Of a DNA stretch of 64,000 bases, positions 1-8,853 are shown piece after piece. A program made the position numbers and the translations under genes. The stretch is from Silvanigrella paludirubra (GTDB taxonomy: Bacteria; Bdellovibrionota_B; Oligoflexia; Silvanigrellales; Silvanigrellaceae), in the NCBI RefSeq assembly GCF_009208775.1, contig NZ_WFLM01000006.1:1-64000 (forward strand), read 5' to 3'. Numbering within the stretch: position 1 is the first letter of the stretch; the number at the start of each line of letters is the position of its first letter. The notes beneath the pieces were generated by a model, which was not told the origin of the DNA, ran no database searches, and saw only the letters and a program-made list of their open reading frames with translations.

Positions 1-364
1 GATCTTCAAATCCATTCCCAATTACATCTCCTATTTTATATGATAGAGAAAATGCACCTGTTCTTGGATCTACAGATTGAGATAAATCTTTATAATTGTA
101 AGCATCACTTACTGGCTTATTGCTATCCGCTCCGCCTTGGGTATTACTTGCACTTTGGGCATAAGCCTTAGTTCCGCTAAGCTCTGTACCTGCTGTTGAT
201 TTAGCTACTGTCTGAGTGCTTTTAGCACCTTCTGCTGAGCTATATACAACCGCTGTTAACTTAGATATCCCGCTCGCATATACATACGATTGAAAGGGAC
301 TTGATAGCATTAGACCAGTACTAAATAATGCTGTTACTTTATTTAAAACATGGTTTCTTTTCAT
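1..364 (-). CDS. RHS/YD-repeat-type secreted protein, N-terminal fragment (runs off the window)
   Basis: The gene reads leftward from ATG at 362-364 and leaves the window open after about 121 codons. The protein begins with a basic, then hydrophobic stretch of about 30 residues ending near SYVYASG, consistent with a Sec signal peptide. A Ser/Thr/Ala-rich linker follows, then the segment VDPRTGAFSLSYKIGDVIGN. That segment resembles the opening of many RHS-repeat and Tc-toxin B/C-like proteins, where the motif precedes the YD-repeat shell. In known RHS proteins the shell encloses a variable C-terminal toxin, but neither shell nor toxin is visible here. It follows the 747-aa lipoprotein gene on the same strand, with a terminator-like hairpin between them. 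The family call rests on one short motif. Confidence 0.6.
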   Translation of the reverse strand, partial: MKRNHVLNKVTALFSTGLMLSSPFQSYVYASGISKLTAVVYSSAEGAKSTQTVAKSTAGTELSGTKAYAQSASNTQGGADSNKPVSDAYNYKDLSQSVDPRTGAFSLSYKIGDVIGNGFED

Positions 365-393
365 TTTTTTTTATCCGTCTTAATTAAATTTCC

Positions 394-440
394 AAAAAAA
401 ACACCTGCTAGAATTATTTTTACTAATTAACTAGCAAGTG
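394..440 (-). terminator. Rho-independent terminator after the 747-aa lipoprotein gene
   Basis: On the minus strand, CACTTGCTAG (440-431) pairs with CTAGCAGGTG (411-402) through ten base pairs including one G-U. The loop is AT-rich and eight T residues (401-394) follow directly. It lies between the lipoprotein stop and the RHS-like start, so the two genes are probably not one full transcript. Confidence 0.75.
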
Positions 441-468
441 CTAATTTATGTTATGCAATTATTTCTAA

Positions 469-2712
469 TTACATATTGTCGTTAAGTTGCGCGTAGAAAG
501 GGTTACCGAAGGAATCTACACCATTCATTTCAAGCATAAATGGTAAGTGCCATTGGTAGTTTCCAACCCAACTTGGCATTCCAGAGTCAGAGATAGAAGC
601 AAAAGCATAATCATTTTTACCTATAGAAGTTAAAGTTAAATCTTGATTTTTATTCTTGCTTAAAGTTACGTAAGTAACGGAATCAGGTTTTAATTTACCA
701 GATAAGAATTTTCCAGAATAGAACTCTCTTCTATATTGGTTATTTAAGAAAGTCTTTCTCTCACCTTGGTCAAACCAACCTAAATCAATAGAATATCCAC
801 CTTTAAAGTCAACCCCAATTAGTGCTGAGCTACGGTTCATGTTTTTGTTTGTTACACGAATTTGACTTACTTCAGAAGAACTTAATGTTGCATAAGTTTT
901 AACATCTGGAGAAATTTTGAATAATCTGTAGTTATCTCTTGTAACAAGATCTCCACTATAACCATCCGCAACAATTCCAAATGTAAATAAGGAACCAGTA
1001 TCAACACCTTTAAGAGGATTCGCTAATACAGCTAAATTTACTCTTCCAGCTTGGTTATCTTCAGTACTAATTGTTGTAACAGTACCATCTTTTTCAACAT
1101 AAGAAATTTTAGCACCAACATCTAACTTTTGGCCATTAGCTTCAGTATAGATAAATTTAGCTTGTGTATTAGAAGGAATTGAAGAACCTTCAGTACATTT
1201 TGTAAAGTTATTTGCTGCAGATAAAATGGAAGTTGCGTCTGAACTAATTCCACCAGAAACTAGTTGAACTTGTGTACTTGCAACAACGTCTTCTAACTTA
1301 ACAGAAATTGCTTTTCCTGAGTCATCAGTAGCTGTAAATGTAGGAACTAAAGGAATATTGTGTTTTCCATTTCCGTAAATTTCTTTTTTATTACATGAAG
1401 TATCAATTTGGATACTTTTTGAATTTACTTTATATTGAGACAAGTTTAATACATTTGCCGCAACTGTTTTATAATTGATTGTAGTAATTGCAGATTTTTT
1501 AGTAGTACCATCATTATAAGTAACTACCATAGCAACTTCTTTTTGCTCATCAATTTTATCAGAATTTAAAGAAACATCAAAAGTACAAGATGCATCTTTA
1601 GCTAATTCAAAAGATTTTCCGTCTACTGGTTTACATGTAGATGAATCTAATTTTATAGATAATGGTTTTACTAATGTTGGTAAAGTAACTAAAGTAGCTT
1701 TGCCATTTCCATTATTTTTAATTGTATAAGTACGAATTGCTGAATCTTTATTGATATTTGAAACTAAGAAATCAGCATAAGAATTTAAAGATAAGTCTGC
1801 TTTACCAATAGTTTGGTAAGAAATTACAGAAGGTATCGTAACAGGAACTAAATTTCCTTCTTCATCTACATCATTATAAGTAATTTGAAGATTTTGTTTC
1901 GTATCCATTAAATCTGCTGGAGCGAAAGTAACTTCAATATCACAGCTTTGACCTTTTTCTAGTGTTTCTTTACAAGTATTCCCTGTAATAGAAAGAGGAG
2001 ATGCAAGATCAGCAATTTTAATTCCTGTTATTGCATTAGCGCTTTTATTTGTAATAGTTAAAGTTTTTTTGTCTGTTTTAGAAACTTCTGCTTTTAATTG
2101 AGCTAATGTAGGAATATCGAGAGTAACTTCCCCTTTTGCTAAATAATTTACATCAAAAGCTGTTGTTTTTGTAGCGGATGCAGATTCGCTAGAATAAGCA
2201 ACAGAAATTGTTTCTTTACCGCTTGCAACTTCAGTTGGAGCAAAAACGATAGTTACTTGGCATGTTTCACCAGCAGCTAAAGTTTTATTTAAGCAACTTG
2301 TGTCAGCAACTGGATCAACTACAGGAGCTGGATCAACTACTGGAGTTGTTGCTTCAGATTTAGCAGCTTTTGCTGGTTCTACTGGTTTAGCAGGATCAAC
2401 TACAGCAGGAGTTTCGGATTTAATTGTAATTAATCCGCCTTCAACGCCTGTAATTGTAATATTTTGTGCAGATTTAGAGCCTTCATTTTTAATTACTAAT
2501 ACTTGCTCTTTCTTGTCACCAACTTTAGCAACAACTTGAGGAACAGACATAGTAACTGTTAAGTTAGGTTGTTGATCTTGCGCTGGATTTACTTCTGGAG
2601 ATTGTTCAGAAGCAGAATTAGAAGAGCTACCTTTATTACAAGAAATAGCAAATGAAGCACCTACTAAAGTTATAAGAGATAACTGTATAAGTTTTGAATT
2701 ACGAATTGTCAT
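469..2712 (-). CDS. Large surface/periplasmic lipoprotein with repeated ASH/HYDIN-like Ig-fold modules
   Basis: The 747-aa protein starts with a lipoprotein signal peptide: a short basic end, a hydrophobic core and the lipobox FAISC with Cys25 as the lipidated residue. A low-complexity Pro/Val/Asp/Ala segment rich in VEPAK and VVDPA lies at about residues 100-140. At least three modules follow with the pattern C-x-(L)-x-x-G-x-(S/T)-C-x-(V/I)-x-(V)-x-F-A-P, for example AAGETCQVTIVFAP and EKGQSCDIEVTFAP. This pattern is typical of ASH/HYDIN-like and choice-of-anchor-D domains in bacterial surface proteins. The C-terminal 300 residues are not recognised. The start is supported by AAGGAAA upstream of the ATG. 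It is probably an extracytoplasmic adhesin or structural lipoprotein; no enzymatic motif is seen. Confidence 0.75.
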   Translation of the reverse strand: MTIRNSKLIQLSLITLVGASFAISCNKGSSSNSASEQSPEVNPAQDQQPNLTVTMSVPQVVAKVGDKKEQVLVIKNEGSKSAQNITITGVEGGLITIKSETPAVVDPAKPVEPAKAAKSEATTPVVDPAPVVDPVADTSCLNKTLAAGETCQVTIVFAPTEVASGKETISVAYSSESASATKTTAFDVNYLAKGEVTLDIPTLAQLKAEVSKTDKKTLTITNKSANAITGIKIADLASPLSITGNTCKETLEKGQSCDIEVTFAPADLMDTKQNLQITYNDVDEEGNLVPVTIPSVISYQTIGKADLSLNSYADFLVSNINKDSAIRTYTIKNNGNGKATLVTLPTLVKPLSIKLDSSTCKPVDGKSFELAKDASCTFDVSLNSDKIDEQKEVAMVVTYNDGTTKKSAITTINYKTVAANVLNLSQYKVNSKSIQIDTSCNKKEIYGNGKHNIPLVPTFTATDDSGKAISVKLEDVVASTQVQLVSGGISSDATSILSAANNFTKCTEGSSIPSNTQAKFIYTEANGQKLDVGAKISYVEKDGTVTTISTEDNQAGRVNLAVLANPLKGVDTGSLFTFGIVADGYSGDLVTRDNYRLFKISPDVKTYATLSSSEVSQIRVTNKNMNRSSALIGVDFKGGYSIDLGWFDQGERKTFLNNQYRREFYSGKFLSGKLKPDSVTYVTLSKNKNQDLTLTSIGKNDYAFASISDSGMPSWVGNYQWHLPFMLEMNGVDSFGNPFYAQLNDNM

Positions 2713-2780
2713 TTAAAGTTTCCTTTTTGTTGTGAATGACTAATTAAAAAAAATTAATAAAAATTAAAATGTGAATTAAA

Positions 2781-2930
2781 TTACTCTACACATTCGATAG
2801 GAGAAGGAATAAATTGATCGCTATTTGTAACAGATATTACTGAATTAGAATCACTATTTCCTGCTGTTTTTTTCTCGCAAGAAGAAATTAATACTGGAAT
2901 AATCAAAAAAATAATAAATATTTTTTTCAT
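2781..2930 (-). CDS. Small lipoprotein, 49 aa
   Basis: A short open frame encodes a protein beginning MKKIFIIFLIIPVLISSC. The lysine-rich start, hydrophobic core and ISSC lipobox (Cys18) are a convincing lipoprotein signal peptide, followed by about 30 polar residues ending in IECVE. A GAAAGGG stretch about a dozen bases upstream of the ATG could be the ribosome-binding site. It lies just before the 747-aa lipoprotein gene on the same strand, 68 bases away, so the two may be co-transcribed. After processing only about 32 residues remain, so it may be an anchor or accessory peptide, or a remnant. Function unknown. Confidence 0.6.
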   Translation of the reverse strand: MKKIFIIFLIIPVLISSCEKKTAGNSDSNSVISVTNSDQFIPSPIECVE

Positions 2931-3511
2931 CAATAAAAAACCCTTTCACCACAAACAACTAATTATATGAACAATTAATTGTTAAATTAAATAAATAAAG
3001 CATTGATATTCTGAATTACTCCTTCAAAAACAGCTCTTATCAATCTTTAAAAGCACAAATGATATTTAATTCATTATTGATTACGAAGTCGTTAAATTGA
3101 AGTTAAATGAAATGTAATGTAATAATTATAATTATAATCTTATGTAATCATTATAACAATAAAATTAAAAAAATATAAATATTACAATCAGATTAAAATT
3201 TTATTAAAGAATTATTTCAAATAAATCATAATTTACTATATAAACAAAGGAATAGTTTAAATTAATTATATTATAGATATTAATGTTACATTTTTATAGA
3301 TAATAATGTTACATTAATACTGTATTTTAGATTAATTATTGTTTATAAATTAAACCAATAATAACAATAATTTAGAATAAGAGAACAAATACAATTGTTA
3401 CATTTATTAACAATTTCAGAAATTTATTTAAAATTTCATGATTTTTGTCAAAATTTGAACATTGAATAGCAAGAAAATTTTGATAGTTATTAATTATAGG
3501 GGATATTTCCA
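2931..3511. other. AT-rich intergenic region between divergent genes
   Basis: No convincing gene is present in this 580-base stretch between the small lipoprotein (leftward) and the response regulator (rightward). It is extremely AT-rich. It holds a clustered 12-base repeat listed separately and probably contains the promoters of both flanking genes. No single promoter can be assigned with confidence. Confidence 0.6.
3281..3315. repeat. Direct repeat TAATGTTACATT, possible response-regulator sites
   Basis: TAATGTTACATT occurs at 3281-3292 and again at 3304-3315, 23 bases apart. A related ATTGTTACATT lies near 3394-3404. Direct repeats about two helical turns apart are the usual layout of OmpR/PhoB-family operators, and the gene downstream encodes an OmpR-family regulator. 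Autoregulation is inferred only, and AT-rich DNA yields chance repeats. Confidence 0.35.
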
Positions 3512-4183
3512 ATGAAAATTTTGATAATTGAAGACGCAGAAAAAACAGCGTCCTTTTTAAGAAAAGGTTTAACAGAAAAAGGATATGTTGTTGATGTTGA
3601 ATCAAATGGTCAAGAAGGATTGGTTCTTGCTCAAGTAAATAGTTATGATCTCATTATTCTTGATGTCATGTTACCTCAACTTGACGGTTGGTCGATTTTA
3701 AAGGAACTTAGAGCTTCAGATAACAAAACGTACATAATAATGCTTACAGCAAGAGATGATACCGATGATAAGGTTAAAGGGCTTAATTTAGGTGCGGATG
3801 ACTACCTTGTAAAACCTTTTGCTTTTTCTGAACTTGTGGCTCGAATTCAAACAGTTTTAAGAAGACAATCCTCTATACAAAAAGATATTATGGTATTTGC
3901 AGATCTTGAAATAGATTTAAATAAAAAAAGAGTATCTCGTGAAGGTAATAGAATTGAATTAACCCCTAAAGAATTTATGCTATTATCCCTTTTAATAAGA
4001 AATAATAGCGTTGCTCTATCGAGAAGTGAAATTTCTGAGAAAATTTGGAATATCAATTTTGACACAGATACAAATGTAGTTGATGTTCATATTAGACGCC
4101 TTAGAGCTAAAATTGATGATGGATTTAAAAAGAAGTTTATTAAAACGGTTAGAGGTATTGGTTACATGTTTGATGAAAGTTAG
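3512..4183 (+). CDS. OmpR-family two-component response regulator (CusR/CopR-like)
   Basis: The 223-aa protein has an N-terminal receiver domain and a C-terminal winged-helix DNA-binding domain. The receiver shows the acidic pair IIEDAE, the phospho-acceptor Asp51 in LIILDVMLP, the conserved Thr in MLTARD and Lys101 in LVKPF. The C-terminal half carries LTPKEFMLL and VVDVHIRRLRAKID, typical OmpR-family signatures. Overall pattern and length fit the heavy-metal subgroup (CusR, CopR, PcoR), but the ligand cannot be read from sequence. The start follows a GGGGA ribosome-binding site. The sensor kinase gene begins two bases after the stop, so the two form a standard two-component operon. Upstream repeats may be its own operators. 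Confidence 0.92.
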   Translation: MKILIIEDAEKTASFLRKGLTEKGYVVDVESNGQEGLVLAQVNSYDLIILDVMLPQLDGWSILKELRASDNKTYIIMLTARDDTDDKVKGLNLGADDYLVKPFAFSELVARIQTVLRRQSSIQKDIMVFADLEIDLNKKRVSREGNRIELTPKEFMLLSLLIRNNSVALSRSEISEKIWNINFDTDTNVVDVHIRRLRAKIDDGFKKKFIKTVRGIGYMFDES

Positions 4184-4185
4184 GA

Positions 4186-5622
4186 ATGAACAAAGTATCT
4201 CTATTTTATAAAAATATTAAAGAGAATAATTTCAATATTAGTCTAACTATTTGGCTTTCATTCTGGTATTTTATAACTTGTATTATTTTGATATTAACTC
4301 AAAATTTTTTATTTAATAGTTTTATTTCGTCATTTTACAATCAAACTGAAAAAGTAACTCTTGAAAAAAATATACAAGAAATTGTTAGACTTATAGACAG
4401 AAAAGAAAACCCAAATCGCTCACCTTTTGAATGTTTATTTTTTGAAGTAAATGATAATCTGTTTTTTTTAGTAGAAGATGTTACAAACAGAAAAATAATA
4501 TTTATCACCCCAGGAATGTTTAAATTTCTTTATTCTTTGCGAGAAAATCAAAACGAAAATTTAGTTTCTCCAGATGAAGAGATCAATATAAAACAAAAAA
4601 ATTCAAAATACTTTTATTATGTAAAAAAAGAGATCGTACATAACAATAAAGTCCTTCATATTGAAGTTTTAGCTGATAAAACCAATCGTATATCCATCTT
4701 AACAAATTTTAAAAACCGCTCTAGCTTTATATCTCTTGCCATTTTAATAACCTGCCTCATTCTTTCGGTTTTTATATCTAAAATCATATTAAGCCCGATT
4801 CATCGAGTCGTTAAAAAAATTCGAAGCATTACTTCTGTTAACTTACATGAAAGAGTTGATAATGATTGGCTTCCTCAGGAAATAAAAATTATTAAAAACT
4901 CTTTTAATGAAGTTTTAGAAAGGTTAGAAGATTCTTTTCAAAGAATTAGCCAATTTTCTGATGATATTGCGCATGAAATTAGAACTCCAGTTAATAATTT
5001 AAAAGGAGAGATAGAAGTCGCTTTACAAAACAAACGAACTGTGCAGGAGTATGTAGATATTCTTCATTCTAATTTAGAAGAATGTCATAGATTAACAAGA
5101 ATTATTGATAACTTAACCTTTTTATCACGCTCAGAAAAACACAATATTCATATTCAAGCGGAAGAAATAGACATTCATCAAGAATTATTAAATATGAAAG
5201 ATCTTTATGATGGAATTGCAGAAGAGAAATCTATAGAAATTTCAGTTCAATGCGAAAAAGATATTCATTCTTACGTAGATAAAGTTTTATTCCAAAGAAT
5301 AATTAGTAATTTATTATCTAATGCAATAACCTATAATAAACAAAATGGAAAAATTATTTTAATTGCTTTTTTAAGTGAAGAGTATTTAAATATAGAAGTA
5401 AGCGATACAGGAATCGGTATTCCAGAAAAAAGTGTGCCACATTTATTTGATAGATTTTATCGTATAGAAAAATCAAGACATACTTCTTCAAAAAATATGG
5501 GTCTTGGATTGTCTTTAGTAAAAAGCATGGTGAGTATGCACAAAGGAACAATTGAAATAAAAAGCAAGGAAGGCGAAGGAACATCCGTGTATATTAAGTT
5601 TCCAAAAAAACCATTAAATTAA
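4186..5622 (+). CDS. Membrane sensor histidine kinase, partner of the upstream response regulator
   Basis: The 478-aa protein has a transmembrane segment at about residues 20-45, a periplasmic loop of about 130 residues, and a second membrane segment near 185-205. A HAMP linker follows (IILSPIHRVVKKI). The dimerisation/phospho-acceptor box is FSDDIAHEIRTPVNNL with His263. The ATPase domain has the N box (ISNLLSNAITYN), G1 box (VSDTGIGIP), F box (LFDRFYRIEKSRH) and G2 box (GLGLSLVKSM). This layout matches CusS-type kinases. It is expected to sense a periplasmic or membrane signal and phosphorylate Asp51 of the neighbouring regulator. No efflux genes adjoin the pair, so a metal signal is not supported by context. 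Confidence 0.92.
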   Translation: MNKVSLFYKNIKENNFNISLTIWLSFWYFITCIILILTQNFLFNSFISSFYNQTEKVTLEKNIQEIVRLIDRKENPNRSPFECLFFEVNDNLFFLVEDVTNRKIIFITPGMFKFLYSLRENQNENLVSPDEEINIKQKNSKYFYYVKKEIVHNNKVLHIEVLADKTNRISILTNFKNRSSFISLAILITCLILSVFISKIILSPIHRVVKKIRSITSVNLHERVDNDWLPQEIKIIKNSFNEVLERLEDSFQRISQFSDDIAHEIRTPVNNLKGEIEVALQNKRTVQEYVDILHSNLEECHRLTRIIDNLTFLSRSEKHNIHIQAEEIDIHQELLNMKDLYDGIAEEKSIEISVQCEKDIHSYVDKVLFQRIISNLLSNAITYNKQNGKIILIAFLSEEYLNIEVSDTGIGIPEKSVPHLFDRFYRIEKSRHTSSKNMGLGLSLVKSMVSMHKGTIEIKSKEGEGTSVYIKFPKKPLN

Positions 5623-5738
5623 TTTGATAAAAAATAATGAAAGGATTTAAATTCTCAAACATAATAATTTTACTTTAAAGTAATAAGCGATCTTTTATTT
5701 GCTTAAGTTTTTTGGAGGAGTCATTAAAAGAAGAAAAG

Positions 5739-5813
5739 TGGCTGGGGCACTAGGATTCGAACCTAGGAATGACGGTATCAAAAACCGTTGACTTACCACT
5801 TGTCGATGCCCCA
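5739..5813 (-). tRNA. tRNA-Gln (anticodon TTG)
   Basis: Read on the minus strand the 75-base sequence folds as a full cloverleaf. The acceptor TGGGGCA pairs with TGCCCCA, the anticodon stem is ACGGT/ACCGT with loop TTTTGAT giving anticodon TTG, and the T arm is CTAGGTTCGAATCCTAG. The 3' CCA is encoded. The sequence closely resembles known bacterial tRNA-Gln genes. Confidence 0.96.
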
Positions 5814-5828
5814 AGCAGCGGTGAAACC

Positions 5829-5857
5829 TGTATGCCAACCTTCAAAGATCTTGTCAA
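5829..5857 (-). promoter_or_regulatory. Probable sigma-70-type promoter of tRNA-Gln
   Basis: On the minus strand a perfect -35 TTGACA (5857-5852) is followed after exactly 17 bases by CATACA (5834-5829) as a weak -10. The predicted transcription start would lie about nine bases before the mature tRNA 5' end. Confidence 0.55.
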
Positions 5858-6023
5858 GCATCCAATGAAATTTTTTTCAAAAAATTTCTGGTAAAGAAAC
5901 AAATCCCTACAATGGCTCTTACTTAAACGGAAAAACATGATAAATATTCCAGCGAGTCTCTATTTCTTACTTAAATGCCAAGAAATTGCTCGCCTCATCA
6001 TCAAATCATGAAGGAAAATAAAA

Positions 6024-7139
6024 ATGAATTCTTCTAATAAAAACATGATTAAAAATAAAGATTTCAAAATCATAAAAAATCTGTTGCCGAAACACAAAAG
6101 AAAAAACCCACCTTCTTTGAATGAAAACATAGCATTTGGAGCAATACCTACTAATCATATGCTCATTTGCGACTATCTACCTAGAAAAGGCGGATGGCAA
6201 ACACCTGAAATTATTCCTTATAAAACTTTTTCCATGACACCTAACTCCGTTGTTTTTCATTATGGACAAACCATTTTTGAAGGCCTAAAAGCATACCGAT
6301 CTGAGTCAAATGATAAAGAAATTTTCCTATTTAGACCTGATAAAAACGCAGCTCGTATGGCTCTTTCTGCCACCCGTATGGGTATGATCCCCTTTCCCGA
6401 AGATTTGTTCGTACATTGCATAAAAGAGCTTGTGAAAGTCGAAAAAGACTGGATTTTACCCTCCCCTGGCGCTTTATACATTAGACCTTCCATGATTCCT
6501 CTGGATAAGGGAGTATCCTACAGAGCCTCTGAAACCTATCGATTTTTCATTATTCTAAGCCCTTCTAAAAGCTATTTTTCAACAGAAACAGGAATCGCTG
6601 TTTATATTGAAAGAAATCTATCAAGAGCTGCTATTGGAGGTTCTGGAGAAGCAAAGTGTGGAGGAAATTATGCTTCTGCTTTACTTCCAATGCGCACAGC
6701 TAAAGAAAAGGGGGCTGAACAAGTATTATGGTTAGATTCCAATGAGCATAAATATGTGGAAGAAGCAGGAGCGATGAATGTAATGTTCGTATACAAAAAT
6801 AAAATCGTAACCCCTGCACTAAATGGAAGTATTCTTCATGGAATTACAAGAATGTCTGTATTAGAAATTGCCAAAGTTTTAGGCTATGAAGTAGAAGAAA
6901 AGAGAATTGAAATATCTCAAATTTTATCTGATGCAAAGTCGGGCAAACTAACAGAAATGTTTGCTTGTGGAACGGCAGCTGTTATTTCCCCAATTACATG
7001 CCTTATTGATAAGGATGAAAAAATAATCATAAATAATGAGAAAATTGGTGATATTTCTTTACACATAAAAAAGAATTTAATTGGAATCCAAGCAGGGACA
7101 ATTAAAGATACCTATGGCTGGAGATTCCCAATCGTATAA
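6024..7139 (+). CDS. ilvE: Branched-chain amino acid aminotransferase (IlvE, type II)
   Basis: The 371-aa protein belongs to the fold-type IV PLP aminotransferases and has the length of the type II (eukaryote/Bacillus-like) IlvE group. It transfers amino groups between glutamate and the 2-oxo acids of leucine, isoleucine and valine, the last step of their synthesis. Visible signatures are HYGQTIFEGLKAYR near the N-terminus, YIRPSMI, and GSGEAKCGGNYA with the PLP-binding Lys211. The cofactor-binding EEAGAMNVMFV and GSILHGITRMSVLEIA follow. GAAGGAAA precedes the chosen ATG. It stands alone, with no other branched-chain genes nearby. Confidence 0.93.
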   Translation: MNSSNKNMIKNKDFKIIKNLLPKHKRKNPPSLNENIAFGAIPTNHMLICDYLPRKGGWQTPEIIPYKTFSMTPNSVVFHYGQTIFEGLKAYRSESNDKEIFLFRPDKNAARMALSATRMGMIPFPEDLFVHCIKELVKVEKDWILPSPGALYIRPSMIPLDKGVSYRASETYRFFIILSPSKSYFSTETGIAVYIERNLSRAAIGGSGEAKCGGNYASALLPMRTAKEKGAEQVLWLDSNEHKYVEEAGAMNVMFVYKNKIVTPALNGSILHGITRMSVLEIAKVLGYEVEEKRIEISQILSDAKSGKLTEMFACGTAAVISPITCLIDKDEKIIINNEKIGDISLHIKKNLIGIQAGTIKDTYGWRFPIV

Positions 7140-7233
7140 TTGATATCATCAAATTTTATTAAAAATAAATTTGTCTAATTCACAACCAGTCAAATCTCCG
7201 ACATACCCTTTTTAAAAATCTAAGTTATGAATC

Positions 7234-7275
7234 ATTCATAGAGAAAAAAAATTATAATTTTTCTTCTCTATGAAT
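7234..7275. other. Inverted repeat between ilvE and the next gene
   Basis: ATTCATAGAGAA (7234-7245) and TTCTCTATGAAT (7264-7275) are perfect 12-base arms around an A/T-rich centre. No T-run follows on either strand, so it is a weak terminator candidate for ilvE. It may instead be an operator for the gene starting at 7351. Confidence 0.45.
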
Positions 7276-7350
7276 AAGAATTCATAAAATTAATTGATTT
7301 ATTTTAATATGAAATAAATCAAATAGACTAAATAAAAAGGAAATAAAACA

Positions 7351-7890
7351 ATGAAAACAAATCAATACATACAAAAAACCCCGCAAGAAATTGCTTCAGA
7401 ACTCTTTCAAGGCACTAAAGTAGAATCTGCTTTTGATAAAAAAGGAAAATTTAGTCATTTATTAGCAAAACTTTCCAAAAATGAATTTTTTAAATTATAT
7501 TCACCAGAAACAACAGTAACTATTTTTATTCAAGGATTTTGGCTTCAATTATGTTTAAATGATAAAAATAAACAAATATTAAATAGAAAAACAAATACAA
7601 TATTAAACTTAGAAATATACAATGATGAATTTGGAATAACCATTCTTGAAATGAAATACTTAGGGAAAAAAGTGGGAAAATTTAAATTTAAAAAGATCAG
7701 TTCTACCGATCTTCCATATACTACTGATGGCTACTACGCTATTGCCAGATCTGCTGTTAAAGTATTTTCTAAAATACAAAATAATTATAATTGGCAAAAA
7801 ATAAATATATATAATTTTCCTGTTGTTCAAATAATACCTGAAGAAAATTGCTTTGAAATATTTGATTCAAATTTAGTAAATTTACAATAA
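7351..7890 (+). CDS. Hypothetical protein, 179 aa
   Basis: I do not recognise this protein. It has no signal peptide and no membrane segment, and is rich in Lys, Asn and aromatic residues. The middle alternates short hydrophobic and charged runs (VTIFIQGFWLQLCL, FGITILEMKYLG), suggesting a compact mixed alpha/beta cytoplasmic domain. The start follows AAAAGGAAATAAAACA, a good ribosome-binding site. Its stop lies six bases from the stop of the convergent flagellin gene. A 12-base inverted repeat sits about 75 bases upstream of the start. Codon use is AT-rich like its neighbours, so it is probably a real gene, possibly lineage-specific. Confidence 0.6.
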   Translation: MKTNQYIQKTPQEIASELFQGTKVESAFDKKGKFSHLLAKLSKNEFFKLYSPETTVTIFIQGFWLQLCLNDKNKQILNRKTNTILNLEIYNDEFGITILEMKYLGKKVGKFKFKKISSTDLPYTTDGYYAIARSAVKVFSKIQNNYNWQKINIYNFPVVQIIPEENCFEIFDSNLVNLQ

Positions 7891-7896
7891 AAATTA

Positions 7897-8853
7897 TTAT
7901 GAATTTTTGTCAACACCTTTAACAAGGGTTAAAATGTTTTGTGCGGAATTATTATTTCGCTGAGCAAGTAAACTTGTACTGGCTTGAACGAGAATCTTTG
8001 CTTTTGCTAAATTTGTTATTTCAGTCGCATAATCAACATCTCGAATTCTTGAATTTGCCGCAGCTGTATTTTCATAAGCAACATTAATTGTATTAAGAGC
8101 GGAAGATAAACTTGAAGTTGCTGCACCAAATTTTGCTCTAAATGATGAAATTTTTGAATGAGCTTCATCAAAACTCGCACCTAATTCTTTTTCATTACTT
8201 ACATTAAAATTATCTAAAACATCATCAATAGAAACACCATCTTCTGCATTCGCTAATTTTTCTGCTGATTTTATTCCCAAATCATTTGGTTTTGTTTTCA
8301 CATGATCTAAATCTTCTATACTAATAATACCTACGTCTTTTCCATCAGAAATTTTAGGAGCACTTACCCTTACATGAACTGAACTTGTAGTATAACCATT
8401 TCCTCTTCCAATTCCTTGATATTCAAAATCACTATCATCATCTGAACTAAATAATTGACGACCCATATGACTAGCAGTTGATGAAGTAGTTACTAAACTT
8501 TGATAATTTGCTTGATATTCTATAAATAAAAAACCGCGTTCTTTATCCGATAATGCTGGATTTGTTGATTGCGCAACTAACTCTTTTAATCGAATCACAT
8601 TGTTAGATATTGCATTTAAATTTGATTCAGCTGCCTCTGTATATGAAAGACCATCATTTGCATTTCTTTTATAAACATTTAACTCACGCATTTTAGAAAT
8701 AAGATTATCAGACAGAGATCTTTCAACAGGCATTGGTTCATTTCTAGTAAAACGAACACCTGTTGATAGTTTTTCAAGACTATTGTCATATTCTTTTTGG
8801 GCTTTGGCGATGTTTCCTTCTAAGTTAACACCACCAGTAATTCTGAGTCCCAT
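7897..8853 (-). CDS. Divergent flagellin-like protein
   Basis: The 318-aa protein has flagellin D0/D1 regions at both ends. The N-terminus (GLRITGGVNLEGNIAKAQ, later KRNANDGLSYTEAAESNLN) and C-terminus (SRIRDVDYATEITNLAKAKI, ASTSLLAQRNNNSAQNIL) match the coiled-coil shell of the filament. The normally strict N-terminal SSG-x-RIN-x-A-x-DDAAGLAIS motif is replaced by a diverged segment containing STGVRF, and the central region is short. It may be a minor or specialised filament subunit, or another flagellin-fold structural protein. The start ATG abuts the stop of the upstream chemoreceptor-like gene with no gap, implying translational coupling. It differs strongly from the canonical flagellin at 14.5-15.5 kb. 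Confidence 0.8.
   Translation of the reverse strand: MGLRITGGVNLEGNIAKAQKEYDNSLEKLSTGVRFTRNEPMPVERSLSDNLISKMRELNVYKRNANDGLSYTEAAESNLNAISNNVIRLKELVAQSTNPALSDKERGFLFIEYQANYQSLVTTSSTASHMGRQLFSSDDDSDFEYQGIGRGNGYTTSSVHVRVSAPKISDGKDVGIISIEDLDHVKTKPNDLGIKSAEKLANAEDGVSIDDVLDNFNVSNEKELGASFDEAHSKISSFRAKFGAATSSLSSALNTINVAYENTAAANSRIRDVDYATEITNLAKAKILVQASTSLLAQRNNNSAQNILTLVKGVDKNS

Noticed and set aside
5750-5938. Open frame over tRNA-Gln on the minus strand
   Set aside because: It covers the tRNA gene and its promoter and has no ribosome-binding site or coding character.
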